Origin: Flavobacterium faecale
GTDB taxonomy: Bacteria; Bacteroidota; Bacteroidia; Flavobacteriales; Flavobacteriaceae
Length of the DNA stretch: 64,000 nucleotides
Direction: 5' to 3'
NCBI RefSeq assembly: GCF_003076455.1
Contig: NZ_CP020918.1
Coordinates: forward strand, 3,756,001-3,820,000
The stretch's first letter is position 1, and each line of letters opens with the position of its first letter. The notes beneath the pieces were generated by a model, which was not told the origin of the DNA, made no database searches, and was given only the letters and a program-made list of their open reading frames with translations. Positions 54,700 to 64,000 of this stretch are shown here, piece after piece. Both the position numbers and the translations under genes were made by a program.

Positions 54700-56022
54700 A
54701 TGAAACTATACCTAACAATATTGAGCCTCTTTTTTTTACAACTAAATTTTGCTCAGGTGACGCCATCTCCAAAAATATGGACCTTGAACGATTGCATTAC
54801 TTATGCGATTGAAAATAATATTACCATTAAAGAAGCCGCATTGAGTCGTAGCAGTTCTCAAGTGGACTATGAAAAATCAAAATCGTCTCGCCTACCCAAC
54901 TTGTTTGGAACAGCAGGGCAAAATTTCTCGAATGGTAACGCCATCGATCCAATTACTAGTGCTTTTGTATCCAATCAAATAAACAGTACCAATTTTGGAA
55001 TCAATAGCGCAATGACCCTCTACCAAGGTAACACAATAAACAATCAAATTAAGCAAAATGAACTGTTGCTCAATCAAAGTATTTTGCAAGAAGAGGTCGA
55101 AAAAAACAATATCGTTTTGAATTTATTAGAAACCTACCTGCAAGCCCTTTACAGCAAAGAAAGTATCGACATCGCACAAAACAATTTGACCGCCTCCGAA
55201 AAAGAGGTTTTGAGAGCCAAATCCAGACTTGATGCAGGATCCATTGCGATCAATGACTATACCGAAGCGCAAAGTCAAGCGGCTACAAACAAATATACTT
55301 TGATCACTGCCAAGAACACCTATCAACAATACATCATTAGCTTGAAACAATTGCTGGAATTGGGACCCAACGAAACTATGGAAATCGCAACGGTGACCGA
55401 CTCGACTTTACGATCAGACAGTGAACAAAATAAAGCATCAGTTTATGAAAATGCTATAAAATTTTTGCCTGAGTTGGGCGTTAGCAACCTCAATATAGCC
55501 GTAAATGAGAAAAAACTGGATATTGTAAAAGGTCCTTATTTACCCACCTTATCATTAACCAGTAGCTTAGGAACGGGATATACAAGTACAAATCTAAGTT
55601 CGTTTTCTGATCAATTGAACCTGAATTTCAACCAGAGAGTGGGTGTATCACTTAGTGTTCCAATTTTTAATCGAAATGCTACCAAAGCCGCTGTAAAAAC
55701 AGCAACAATCAATATTGAAAAGGCAAAATTACAAAAGCAAACTACCGAAAAAGCGGTGTACAAGAAAATAGAAACAGCCTATCAAAATGCAATGTCGGCT
55801 CAAGAACAAATTGCAGCGGCCGAAGCGGCACAAACAGCAGCAGAATCTTCTTTTAAATTGGCACAAAAAAAGTACGAATTAGGCGCACTGAGCACCACCG
55901 ATTTGGTCATCAGTCAAAATACGTACACCAATGCACAACAAACCTTTTTACAAGCAAAATACTTACAAATTTTATACAATCAATTACTAGAATTTTACCA
56001 AGGAAACGGTATTAAACTTTAA
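54700..56022 (+). CDS. TolC-family outer-membrane efflux protein
   Basis: 440 residues. Signal peptide KLYLTILSLFFLQLNFAQ, then two TolC/OEP repeats of long coiled-coil helices with beta segments (WTLNDCITYAIENNITIKEAALSRSSS and ELGVSNLNIAVNEKKLDIVKGPYLPTLSLTSS ... KLQKQTTEKAVYKKIETAYQNAMSAQEQIAAAEAA). Forms the outer-membrane channel of the efflux pump encoded by the next three genes. First gene of a six-gene plus-strand operon. Confidence 0.93.
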   Translation: MKLYLTILSLFFLQLNFAQVTPSPKIWTLNDCITYAIENNITIKEAALSRSSSQVDYEKSKSSRLPNLFGTAGQNFSNGNAIDPITSAFVSNQINSTNFGINSAMTLYQGNTINNQIKQNELLLNQSILQEEVEKNNIVLNLLETYLQALYSKESIDIAQNNLTASEKEVLRAKSRLDAGSIAINDYTEAQSQAATNKYTLITAKNTYQQYIISLKQLLELGPNETMEIATVTDSTLRSDSEQNKASVYENAIKFLPELGVSNLNIAVNEKKLDIVKGPYLPTLSLTSSLGTGYTSTNLSSFSDQLNLNFNQRVGVSLSVPIFNRNATKAAVKTATINIEKAKLQKQTTEKAVYKKIETAYQNAMSAQEQIAAAEAAQTAAESSFKLAQKKYELGALSTTDLVISQNTYTNAQQTFLQAKYLQILYNQLLEFYQGNGIKL

Positions 56023-56033
56023 TCTACACGAAC

Positions 56034-57230
56034 ATGAATAAAAAGAAACTAATAATAAGCAGCCTATTAGTACTAGTAGCAGCTGTGATTGCCTTCATCT
56101 TTATAAAAAATGATAAGGCCGTTCTGATCGAAGCCAAAACTACTCCTGCAACAACTGGTACTGTAACTACCATGATTACTGCAACAGGAACAATTGAACC
56201 CATAACACAAGTTGAGGTAGGGACACAGGTATCTGGTGTGGTCGAAAAAATTTACGTTGACTACAATAGCCCTGTAAAAGAAGGTCAGCTTATTGCAGAA
56301 TTAGACAAGACGAATTTGAAAGCCGCTCTCACACAAGCACAAGCCGCTTATGACAATGCGCTTGGACAACGCACCTATTTGCAATCTGTTTTTTCGAGAC
56401 AAAAAACATTGTATGATAACAAGGTGATTAGTAGAGCCGATTATGACGAAGCCTTCTATAACTTACAAACGGCCAAAAGTACGGTAACAGAGAAATTATC
56501 GGCTTTGCAACAATCAAAAACCAATTTGAGTTACGCCAATATTTACTCCCCAATTGATGGTGTTATTCTATCAAAAGCGATTGACGAAGGGCAAACCGTG
56601 GCAGCAAGCTTTAGCACACCGACCCTATTTACTATTGCACAAGATTTAAAAGAAATGCAAGTAGAGGCCGATGTGGACGAAGCCGATATTGGAGATGTAA
56701 AAGTGGGACAAAGAGTAACTTTTACTGTTGATGCCTATCAAGGACAAATTTTTAATGGTGAAGTGACACAAGTACGACTTGACCCTACTGTGACCTCAAA
56801 TGTAGTTACTTATACCGTTGTCATAAAAGCCGAGAATCCAGATTTGAAATTAAAACCTGGATTGACTGCTACAATTTCTATCTACACCTTGGAGCTTAGC
56901 AATATCCTAACCACAGAAGCAAAAGCAATCAACTATTCCCCAGCAGATGAAACTTTGATGGCCTATTACAGACAACAAAAAATAGCTCCCAAGCCCCAAA
57001 ATAAAAACACAACAGCCAAGGGTACCGATCAAGTATGGGTTTATGGAGCCAACGGCGAAATTACTCAAAAACAAGTAACCTTAGGGGCAAGTGATGGTGT
57101 TCATGTTCAAATTATATCAGGCGTTCAACTGGTTGACAAGCTGTTGTATAGTTTGAAACAAGGTGTGGTTGCTGATGGTCAAAAAGATGCCGCAGGCGAA
57201 AGTCCGTTTATGCAAAAACGACCTAGGTAA
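56034..57230 (+). CDS. MacA/HlyD-type periplasmic adaptor
   Basis: 398 residues. One N-terminal membrane anchor (LIISSLLVLVAAVIAFIFI), biotinyl-lipoyl halves (GTQVSGVVEKIYVDYNSPVKEGQLIAELD and TNLSYANIYSPIDGVILSKAIDEGQTV) around a coiled-coil hairpin, then beta-barrel and membrane-proximal domains. Links the MacB-like transporter to the TolC channel. 11 bp after the TolC gene. Confidence 0.93.
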   Translation: MNKKKLIISSLLVLVAAVIAFIFIKNDKAVLIEAKTTPATTGTVTTMITATGTIEPITQVEVGTQVSGVVEKIYVDYNSPVKEGQLIAELDKTNLKAALTQAQAAYDNALGQRTYLQSVFSRQKTLYDNKVISRADYDEAFYNLQTAKSTVTEKLSALQQSKTNLSYANIYSPIDGVILSKAIDEGQTVAASFSTPTLFTIAQDLKEMQVEADVDEADIGDVKVGQRVTFTVDAYQGQIFNGEVTQVRLDPTVTSNVVTYTVVIKAENPDLKLKPGLTATISIYTLELSNILTTEAKAINYSPADETLMAYYRQQKIAPKPQNKNTTAKGTDQVWVYGANGEITQKQVTLGASDGVHVQIISGVQLVDKLLYSLKQGVVADGQKDAAGESPFMQKRPR

Positions 57231-57249
57231 GAAAAAAAAATAACACACT

Positions 57250-57996
57250 ATGAGCAAAGACATTATAAAAATCGAAAACCTAAAACGCGAATTCACCATG
57301 GGTACCGAAACGGTTCATGCCCTCAAAGGCATATCGTTTACAATTCAGGAAGGAGAATTTGTGACCATTATGGGATCTAGTGGTTCTGGAAAAAGTACCA
57401 TGTTAAACATTTTAGGCTGTTTGGACCAACCCACATCAGGATTGTATCAAATTGATGGTGTTCAAGTAAAGAATTTAAGTCGAAATGAACTGGCTACCAT
57501 TCGAAATGAAAAAATAGGATTCATTTTTCAGTCCTATAATTTATTAGCTCGAACCTCAGCAATCGAAAATGTAGAATTGCCCTTGCTATATAACAGTAAA
57601 GTCTCAACATCAGAACGCAGAGAACGCGCAATAAAGGCGCTACAAATGGTAGGTCTTGGTGATCGAATGCACCATACTCCTTCTCAATTATCTGGAGGTC
57701 AACAACAACAACGAGTAGCCATTGCCAGATCACTGGTTAACAACCCCGTTATGATTCTTGCAGATGAGGCCACAGGAAACCTAGACACCCGCACCTCATA
57801 CGAAATTATGTCGTTGTTTCAGGATTTAAACAAACAAGGTATCACCATTACATTTGTAACACATGAGCCAGATATCGCAGCATTTAGCAATCGTACAATT
57901 GTTTTGAAAGACGGAAACGTTATTCAAGATTTCCAAAATAAAAATGTCTTATCTGCTGCAGAGCAATTAGCCAAGTTACCACCCGAAAAGCATTAA
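57250..57996 (+). CDS. MacB/LolD-type ABC transporter ATPase
   Basis: 248 residues: Walker A GSSGSGKST at 42-50, Q-loop FIFQSYNLLARTSAIENVELPL, signature LSGGQQQQR, Walker B MILADEATGNLD, H-loop TFVTHEPDIA. Drives the mechanotransmission-type MacB permease encoded 2 bp downstream. Confidence 0.95.
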   Translation: MSKDIIKIENLKREFTMGTETVHALKGISFTIQEGEFVTIMGSSGSGKSTMLNILGCLDQPTSGLYQIDGVQVKNLSRNELATIRNEKIGFIFQSYNLLARTSAIENVELPLLYNSKVSTSERRERAIKALQMVGLGDRMHHTPSQLSGGQQQQRVAIARSLVNNPVMILADEATGNLDTRTSYEIMSLFQDLNKQGITITFVTHEPDIAAFSNRTIVLKDGNVIQDFQNKNVLSAAEQLAKLPPEKH

Positions 57997-57998
57997 TT

Positions 57999-59219
57999 AT
58001 GAGACTACTAAATTTATTCAAAATCGCTCTCAAAGCCATTGTACTCAACAAGGTTCGAACATTGTTGACCATGCTCGGTATCATTATTGGTGTAGCATCT
58101 GTAATCGCAATGTTGGCAATTGGAGAAGGATCGAAAAAAAGTATTCGTACTACAATATCCAACATGGGGTCGAATATGATCACCGTTAAACCAGGAGCTG
58201 ATGAACGTGGAGGTGTTCGCCAAGAAGGAAGCACTATGGAGACCCTCACACTCAAAGATTATCTTGCCATAAAAGAACAATCAACTTTGTTGAGCAATAT
58301 CACACCACTAGTAAACAGTAGCGGACAAATGATTAATGGATCCAAAAACTGGCCATCTACCATTTATGGTGTCAATACCGAGTACCTAGCCATAAAAACA
58401 ACGGATTTAAAAAGCGGAAGTATGTTCACAGAGGATGAAGTGCAAACTGCTGCAAAAGTAGTCTTGTTAGGACAAACCGTGGTTGACAATGCCTTTGGAG
58501 AAGGAGTTGATCCCGTAGGTCAAATGATCCGCTTTAACAAAATTCCGTTTAAAGTAATAGGTGTACTCGAGGAAAAAGGAGAAAACACATTTGGACAAGA
58601 TCAAGATGATGTGGTGATAGCGCCTTATACTACGGTACAAAAACGTATCTTGGCAATCGATTATATCAACCAAGTTGTGGCCTCTGCCATTAGTGAAGAC
58701 GATGCGCCTGCTGCCGTAATACAGGTCACAGACATCCTACGTACACAACACAAACTTACCGAAAATGAAGATAACGACTTTGATGTAAAATCAATGGAAG
58801 AATTAATTTCAACCTTTAGTTCAACTAGTGAGATGCTAACGTTACTACTTGTTGCAGTAGCAAGTATCTCCTTGCTTATTGGAGGTATAGGGATTATGAA
58901 TATTATGTACGTTTCGGTCAAAGAACGAACCAAAGAAATCGGTTTGCGTATGGCCGTAGGCGGAAAAGGATCGGATATTTTGATGCAATTTTTGATCGAA
59001 GCCGTTCTTATTAGTGTTACAGGTGGACTACTTGGGGTTATTTTAGGTCTTGGAACAACCGTATTTATCGAAAAATTCTTAAATTGGCCCACGAGTGTGG
59101 CTTTATACTCTATCGTTGTTTCCTTTTTGGTATGTGCCGTTACCGGAATATTCTTCGGCTATTATCCTGCCAAAAAAGCTGCTGCTTTAGATCCCATAAC
59201 CGCCTTACGATACGAATAA
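57999..59219 (+). CDS. MacB-type ABC transporter permease
   Basis: 406 residues with the MacB layout: first membrane helix (RTLLTMLGIIIGVASVIAMLAIGEGSKK), periplasmic MacB_PCD domain (about 45-275), then three helices in the FtsX domain (LLLVAVASISLLIGGIGIMNIMYVSVKERTKEIGLRMAVG, VLISVTGGLLGVILGLG, SIVVSFLVCAVTGIFFGYYPAKKAA). Exports peptides, lipids or antibiotics in known relatives; substrate unknown. Confidence 0.94.
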   Translation: MRLLNLFKIALKAIVLNKVRTLLTMLGIIIGVASVIAMLAIGEGSKKSIRTTISNMGSNMITVKPGADERGGVRQEGSTMETLTLKDYLAIKEQSTLLSNITPLVNSSGQMINGSKNWPSTIYGVNTEYLAIKTTDLKSGSMFTEDEVQTAAKVVLLGQTVVDNAFGEGVDPVGQMIRFNKIPFKVIGVLEEKGENTFGQDQDDVVIAPYTTVQKRILAIDYINQVVASAISEDDAPAAVIQVTDILRTQHKLTENEDNDFDVKSMEELISTFSSTSEMLTLLLVAVASISLLIGGIGIMNIMYVSVKERTKEIGLRMAVGGKGSDILMQFLIEAVLISVTGGLLGVILGLGTTVFIEKFLNWPTSVALYSIVVSFLVCAVTGIFFGYYPAKKAAALDPITALRYE

Positions 59220-59223
59220 AATC

Positions 59224-60258
59224 ATGTACAAGAACAACAAAATAAACATCTTTTCGCACCTACTAATTTGGTTTATCCTTTTTAGTATGCCCTATGTACT
59301 ATCTCTTGGCAAGTCATCTGATTTGATTAGAACAATTGCTCATTTTTGGATTCCGATAGGGTTTTATGCTGTTATATTCTACCTCAATTATTTTGTGATT
59401 ATCGATCGGTTTCTTTTTACTCGACGTACATTAGTATTTATTGGTGTCAATATGCTACTTATTACTTTTTTTATAATTTTAAAAGATCAAATAGATGATT
59501 CATTTTATCGTGAATTAATAAAAAAAAATGAATTTAATAAATCCGAAGGACCACCTTTTAGAATGTTTATGTATATTCAGATGCTATCTTATCTGGCTCC
59601 TTTGTTATTTGCAATAGCTCTCAAAACTACCCAACGCTACATTAAAACTGAGGCAGATCACCAAGAAGCTGCGCAGTTCAAATTACAATCAGAGCTACAA
59701 CATTTGCACTACCAGCTTCAGCCACATTTCTTTTTTAATTCTTTGAATAACATCTATTCTATGGTGGATATTTCACCAGATGAAGCCAAAAAAGCGATAC
59801 ATAGTTTAAGCAAATTAATGCGTTATATGTTGTATGAAACCAATTCTGAACTCGTTCCTTTGTCCAAAGAAACTGATTTTTTGAAGAAGTACATTGATCT
59901 TATGAAACTTCGGGTTTCCGAAAAAACGTCTGTATCATACCAATTCCCTACCGAAGCAAACTCGATTCAAGTAGCTCCTTTGCTTTTTATTTCTTTAATC
60001 GAAAATGCCTTTAAACATGGTGTCTCTGCTAATAAAGAAAGTCACATTAAAATTCAAATGACAACGCACCAAAAAACAATTTTATTTAGTATCGAAAACC
60101 AGAATTTCCCTAAACAATCTGATGATAAAAGTGGTTCAGGTATAGGCTTGACAAATCTTGAGCAGCGCTTGAAATTGTTATACACCAACAAACACACATT
60201 CAAGACATTAATAAAAGACGACTTATTTATCGTGCAACTAGAAATCGAAACAACTTAG
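59224..60258 (+). CDS. LytS-type sensor histidine kinase
   Basis: 344 residues. Four N-terminal membrane helices (about 10-30, 40-62, 70-90, 115-135), a short coiled coil, then the His_kinase domain with LHYQLQPHFFFNSLNNIYSMVD (phospho-acceptor H168) and an ATPase domain with LIENAFKHGVSANKE and SGIGLTNLEQRL. Pairs with the LytTR regulator 3 bp downstream. Its position within the pump operon suggests it senses pump substrates or envelope stress. Confidence 0.93.
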   Translation: MYKNNKINIFSHLLIWFILFSMPYVLSLGKSSDLIRTIAHFWIPIGFYAVIFYLNYFVIIDRFLFTRRTLVFIGVNMLLITFFIILKDQIDDSFYRELIKKNEFNKSEGPPFRMFMYIQMLSYLAPLLFAIALKTTQRYIKTEADHQEAAQFKLQSELQHLHYQLQPHFFFNSLNNIYSMVDISPDEAKKAIHSLSKLMRYMLYETNSELVPLSKETDFLKKYIDLMKLRVSEKTSVSYQFPTEANSIQVAPLLFISLIENAFKHGVSANKESHIKIQMTTHQKTILFSIENQNFPKQSDDKSGSGIGLTNLEQRLKLLYTNKHTFKTLIKDDLFIVQLEIETT

Positions 60259-60261
60259 AAA

Positions 60262-60996
60262 ATGAATAACCTGAAAATTAGCTGTATGATCGTAGATGAC
60301 GAACCTATGGCGCTCAATTTGGTCGAAAGTTATGTAAACAAAACACCTTTTTTAGTACTCAAAAAAAAGTGTTCAAATGCAATTGATGCACTAGAATTTA
60401 TAAAAGAAGAAACCGTTGATCTTTTATTTTTGGATATTCAGATGCCCGATTTAAGCGGAATAGAATTCTCAAAAATGATTCCGAAAACCACTCGGATTAT
60501 TTTTACTACTGCCTTTGATCAATATGCGCTTGAAGGTTTTAAAGTGGAAGCGCTTGACTATTTATTGAAGCCGTTTGACTATGCCGAGTTTTTGGCCGCA
60601 GCCAACAAAGCAAGCACCTGGTTCTCCATGATAAACAGATCTAAACCAGCAGCAGCATCCGTCTCTGAGGAAAAAGAATTTTTGTTTGTCAAAAGTGAAT
60701 ACAAGCAGTTGCGCATTACACTAGCCGATGTATTGTATTTTGAAGGTTTAAAGGACTATATCAAAATTTGGTTGGTCAATAATCCTAAACCTATTTTAAC
60801 GCTCATGAGTCTCAAATCATTGCAGGAAGAACTCCCAGAGAACACTTTTATGAGAGTACATCGTTCTTTTATTATCGCTTTGAAACATATTGAAGTGGTC
60901 GAAAGAAGTCAAATCATCATCAATAATCAACGAATTACGATTGCAGAACAATACAAACCTGGTTTTTTGGAATATATTAATTCAAATTCACTCTAA
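60262..60996 (+). CDS. LytTR-family response regulator
   Basis: 244 residues. Receiver domain with VDDEP (11-15), phospho-acceptor D58 in FLDIQMPD, and LLKPF; then a LytTR DNA-binding domain (KEFLFVKSEYKQLRITLADVLYFEGLKDYIKIW ... FMRVHRSFIIALKHIE). Probably controls the efflux operon that it ends. The direct repeat begins 3 bp after its stop. Confidence 0.94.
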   Translation: MNNLKISCMIVDDEPMALNLVESYVNKTPFLVLKKKCSNAIDALEFIKEETVDLLFLDIQMPDLSGIEFSKMIPKTTRIIFTTAFDQYALEGFKVEALDYLLKPFDYAEFLAAANKASTWFSMINRSKPAAASVSEEKEFLFVKSEYKQLRITLADVLYFEGLKDYIKIWLVNNPKPILTLMSLKSLQEELPENTFMRVHRSFIIALKHIEVVERSQIIINNQRITIAEQYKPGFLEYINSNSL

Positions 60997-60998
60997 AC

Positions 60999-61211
60999 GG
61001 ATTTTATGTAGTACAAAAAACCATCGGATTAATTCGTTCAGAATAACTACAAATTAGCGAGCAAAAATTGAATAGGAATGATTTTACTTTTGCAATTGCC
61101 GAATGGCAAAGTGCTACATTCGTAACCGAAATAAAATATAAAAAACAAACATTGAATCCTGTAAAAAGTGATACTTCAATTATATATCAAACGACTTTTG
61201 AGATCCAATAG
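60999..61211 (+). pseudogene. 3' fragment of the 191-residue hypothetical gene
   Basis: Repeats the last ~70 codons of the gene at 53523-54098 with an in-frame stop and small deletions. Left by the same duplication that produced the porP fragment at 54177. Nothing else is encoded up to 61296. Confidence 0.8.
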
Positions 61212-61634
61212 ATTGCGTATGACATTTTACTTTTCGAAAAATTAAACCATATAAAGAACTTTCTATTACTGCTTATTTTATCAAATAGTACTGTAACTAT
61301 TGTCTGTTTTCATAATTAGGACAACCAAAACATTTTACATTTAAATCGAATTGATAGGTTAGCGAAAGTTCATAAATACCTCCCGATTTTCCTATTTTTG
61401 AAGTACTAAAATCATGTGACAAACCAAATTTAAAATGTTCGTACTGCAGGCCTCCAAAAGCATTGACTGAGGTTACAAGATGACTATTACCCGATTGCCT
61501 CCATGGATTGGTAGCTGTAGAAACTCCAAAATACACCGTTTTAAACATCAACGAAGAACCAAAATCGAGTCGGTTATACGATCCCTGATTCATGTAATTA
61601 GCCGAGATTAAAAACTTGGTATCGTACGGAAAAG
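60999..61634. repeat. Right copy of the junction direct repeat
   Basis: About 635 bp, similar to 53886-54504. Here the 3' end of the 191-residue gene is broken (TAA in RSE*LQISEQKL, deletions near 61070 and 61110), while the porP-type part is intact coding sequence. Confidence 0.85.
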
Positions 61635-62301
61635 TGAGCACATCAATATAGTCAGCCAATAAGAATTCATATCCCATACTTGCCGAAAAAAACATATCTA
61701 GAGGCACATTTCCCTCCTCTACAAAAGAAATATTAGGTTTATTCAAGTGCTTTAAAGACAAACCAAACCATGCTTCTTGATTGTTTACTAACATACCTGC
61801 CGAAAAATCAAAAAAGGTAAATTTATTGTTTAAAACAGTTGGATCTACTGAGCTTCCGTTTATTGTTCCAGAACCAATGTTGATTTGATCTCCCAAAACC
61901 AACCCTCCAAAACCAAACGACTTTGTTCCAAATCCCAATTCGATACCCGGTCTAAAGTACCAATTGTCATTTAGCGCCACTCTATAGCTGTAATTCAGGT
62001 TGAATTCGGTAAGGCTATAATTGGTATTGTTCTCGCGATGACTAAGGACGCTACCTCCTATTCCGCTATTCATTTTCTCACTCCAGGTGTTTACAAAGGC
62101 ATAATCGGTATCTACTTTTAGATTTAGATCAGGCCATTGCGAGCGGTGCAAAATACCTGCATAAGTGGTTTCTAAAAAACCTGTATAGCCAGGATTTAGC
62201 GTTTCTGGAATAATAAAATATTGAGTAAATATTGGATCTTGTGCTTGTACGGTTATTGAAAAACAAGTGAACAGGATGATATAAAGGGTTTTGAAATTCA
62301 T
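61297..62301 (-). CDS. PorP/SprF-type type IX secretion membrane protein
   Basis: 334 residues. Signal peptide (FKTLYIILFTCFSITVQAQDPIFTQY) with the characteristic QDPxFTQY start of PorP/SprF, then outer-membrane beta-barrel strands (GFGTKSFGFGGLVLGDQINIG, FLISANYMNQGSYNRLDFGSSLMFK). These proteins partner with the adhesin gene upstream and are needed for its surface delivery. Six bp after the SprB-like gene, same strand. Confidence 0.93.
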   Translation of the reverse strand: MNFKTLYIILFTCFSITVQAQDPIFTQYFIIPETLNPGYTGFLETTYAGILHRSQWPDLNLKVDTDYAFVNTWSEKMNSGIGGSVLSHRENNTNYSLTEFNLNYSYRVALNDNWYFRPGIELGFGTKSFGFGGLVLGDQINIGSGTINGSSVDPTVLNNKFTFFDFSAGMLVNNQEAWFGLSLKHLNKPNISFVEEGNVPLDMFFSASMGYEFLLADYIDVLTFPYDTKFLISANYMNQGSYNRLDFGSSLMFKTVYFGVSTATNPWRQSGNSHLVTSVNAFGGLQYEHFKFGLSHDFSTSKIGKSGGIYELSLTYQFDLNVKCFGCPNYENRQ

Positions 62302-62307
62302 GTTTTT

Positions 62308-64000
62308 TTATTTTATAAGTACAATTGCTCCTTGATCCTTTATCGTTCTACCGTAGAAAGTTTTACCAACTATTTTGAAATAATAATTCCCATTTTCGGC
62401 CAAACTATCTTTTATTTTTCCGTCCCAACCTCTAATATTTTCTCCTTTTTCAGTATAAATCACAGATCCCCAAGTATCAAAAACAGTGAATTCAATTGCA
62501 TTTAAACCTACAAAAACGGGCACAAAATAATCGTTGATTCCGTCATTATTTGGAGTGAAACCGTTTGGAGATAATAATTTATATCCTTTGTCTACAACAA
62601 TTTTTAGGGTATTGATATACACGCAGCCAAAAGGATAACTTATTTTTTGTGTTACCACATATTCGCCCTCGGTTTTGTAAATATGAATTGGATTGGGTTC
62701 ATTTGAGAACGTATTGTCGCCAAAATCCCAAACAATCGAATCGTACTTTCCTGTAGCCGTATTGGTAAACTGAATGGGATCTTCAATAGAATACGTACCA
62801 AAAGTTGTTTGAGCAAAGGAAGTCGCGGTAAAAGCAGTAACCGAAGCCAAAGGAACCTCTACCTCAAAAATATGATCCGTTTTACAACCCAAACGATCGG
62901 TAGCAGTCAAAATCACAGAACCATTTTGATTGGTCGTCATAATTTCATTATTAACACCACTGACAGTACCACTAGACCAATTGAGTTGATACGGTGAAAC
63001 GCCGCCAGAAACCACAGCGGTATATATTTGGTTAATGGTTCTCGTTTCACAATCAACATCTGTTTTGACAGTAACGTTCGCTACCAAAGGCACCGGACGG
63101 TTTATCGAAAACTGCCCTTCTTTTGTACATCCATTTGCATCTGTGACTGTCACTTCATAAGTTCCTGCCAAAACAGCAATTAAGTCTCTGGTTGTAGCAC
63201 CATTCGACCATGCATACTTGAAAGGAGCTGTTCCTCCAGAAATCAATAAGCGTATCGCCCCAGATGCAGCATTATCACAATCCAAAGCATTGGTCACTGA
63301 GGAACCTACGACCAAGTTTTGTGGTTCAACGATCACAAAAGTGCGTTGTATTTGACATGGCGTACCATCTGAAATAGTAGCGGTGTACGTACCCGCAGCT
63401 AAATTATTTCGAGTAAGACCAGCAGTACTACCATCACTCCACACCAAAGTAACGGGTGCTTTACCTCCAGTTAAATTCATGGCAATACTACCATCTTTGG
63501 CTCCGAAACAACTTATATTTTTCTTAATTGGATTTACAGAAAAAACAGGAACTTGCGGAATTGTGATGGTTTTTGAAAACGTGCATCTATTGGCATCTGT
63601 TACGGTCAAAATATAATCACCTGCTCCCAAATTGGTTTGATTGAGCGTCGTTGCCAAATTGCTCCATTGGTAGGTATAAGGACCTGTCCCTCCCGAAATG
63701 GAAGCATTTATAGTTCCGTTTTCATCACCGTAGCACAAAATTGGTGTGAAACTAGAAGTAATTGCGATTTGTGTTTTCTGACTCAAATCCACCACAATTG
63801 TTGCACTACAATTGTTGGCATCGGTAACTGTTACATTGTAGCTTCCAGCAGGCAGATTATTTAAATTTTGACTACTAGCACTAAAGCCATTTGGTCCCGA
63901 CCATAAAAAAGTATAACCTGATGTACCCAGACTACCACCGTTTACATCGATGATAATGGCGCCAGTAGCAGCTCCAAAGCATAAAATATCTGTCTTTGAT
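62308..64000 (-). CDS. SprB-repeat adhesin with gliding-type (T9SS type B) C-terminal domain, 5' part outside window
   Basis: The frame is open from its stop at 62308 to the window edge (an apparent start at 63795 is only an internal GTG). About seven SprB-type repeats of ~75 residues are visible, each with CFG or CDN, GxxxPYTYxWSNGATT and AGTYxVTVTDANGC. A PKD-like domain follows (SIVWDFGDNTFSNEPNPIHIYKTEGEYVV), then the gliding-motility C-terminal signal LSPNGFTPNNDGINDYFVP ... VFDTWGSVIYT. Predicted to be a surface-displayed adhesin moved by the gliding machinery. Confidence 0.93.
   Translation of the reverse strand, partial: SKTDILCFGAATGAIIIDVNGGSLGTSGYTFLWSGPNGFSASSQNLNNLPAGSYNVTVTDANNCSATIVVDLSQKTQIAITSSFTPILCYGDENGTINASISGGTGPYTYQWSNLATTLNQTNLGAGDYILTVTDANRCTFSKTITIPQVPVFSVNPIKKNISCFGAKDGSIAMNLTGGKAPVTLVWSDGSTAGLTRNNLAAGTYTATISDGTPCQIQRTFVIVEPQNLVVGSSVTNALDCDNAASGAIRLLISGGTAPFKYAWSNGATTRDLIAVLAGTYEVTVTDANGCTKEGQFSINRPVPLVANVTVKTDVDCETRTINQIYTAVVSGGVSPYQLNWSSGTVSGVNNEIMTTNQNGSVILTATDRLGCKTDHIFEVEVPLASVTAFTATSFAQTTFGTYSIEDPIQFTNTATGKYDSIVWDFGDNTFSNEPNPIHIYKTEGEYVVTQKISYPFGCVYINTLKIVVDKGYKLLSPNGFTPNNDGINDYFVPVFVGLNAIEFTVFDTWGSVIYTEKGENIRGWDGKIKDSLAENGNYYFKIVGKTFYGRTIKDQGAIVLIK

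Noticed and set aside
1..64000. CRISPR arrays, tRNA or rRNA genes
   Set aside because: No regularly spaced short repeats with unique spacers, no cloverleaf-type sequence and no rRNA-like sequence were noticed by eye; a covariance search would be needed to exclude a tRNA fully.

Overview
The window reads as a chromosome segment of a low-GC member of Flavobacteriaceae, probably Flavobacterium or a close relative. The evidence is the SprB-repeat/PorP-SprF gliding and type IX secretion pair at the right end, TAnnTTTG-type promoter boxes, many lipoproteins, LytTR two-component genes, and mobile elements of Bacteroidetes type. No rRNA, tRNA or CRISPR array was seen.

Left part (1-16.1 kb): thrS sits without its usual infC-rpmI-rplT partners. 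A quinone/electrophile-stress gene group follows (siderophore-interacting flavoprotein, CatE-like VOC protein, QOR2-like reductase, DoxX, HxlR regulator, and azoreductase 3 kb further on). The doxX and azoR promoters share one conserved operator, probably the HxlR site. The stretch 5.8-10 kb is decaying: RidA, LOG, TetR, SDR and AraC genes are truncated, frameshifted or cut by single TAA codons. Then come three lipoproteins, one with an aerolysin-like C-terminal half, and an alpha-oxoamine synthase plus TetR regulator. A 28-bp perfect palindrome and a degenerate second copy lie in the divergent promoter region.

Middle part (16.5-30 kb): the most unusual region. Near-identical ~120-nt palindromic elements separate short segments whose outer ends are cassette-specific inverted repeats (GTTATGCCT/AGGCATAAC, GTTAGCAGAT/ATCTGCTAAC, GTTGGCAGTA/TACTGCCAAC, TTGGCAGAC/GTCTGCCAA). 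This is the signature of integron gene cassettes and attC sites, read on the minus strand. One attC-like site is split by a group II intron at its core, and removing the intron restores the site. Cassettes carry a TIR-like/TPR two-gene candidate immune module and unknown membrane proteins. The array has been damaged by an IS91-type unit, two identical IS3-type elements (5-bp target duplications) and an IS630 element. A decayed tyrosine recombinase lies at its promoter-proximal end.

Right-middle part (30.6-51.7 kb): a minus-strand defence island. A type I restriction-modification operon (hsdM, hsdS ... hsdR) has two DUF262/GmrSD-type proteins, two candidate PD-(D/E)XK nucleases, a DUF429 protein and a pair of tandem paralogs between hsdS and hsdR. 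A YgjP-like metallopeptidase follows hsdR, and sbcC and sbcD lie upstream of hsdM. A degraded copy of the sbcC 3' end lies at the far side of the island.

Right part (52-64 kb): small hypothetical genes, then a TolC-MacA-MacB efflux operon with its own LytS/LytR pair. The operon is flanked by ~620-bp direct repeats made from the junction of a hypothetical gene and a porP gene. The PorP/SprF protein and the C-terminal part of a large SprB-repeat adhesin run off the window.
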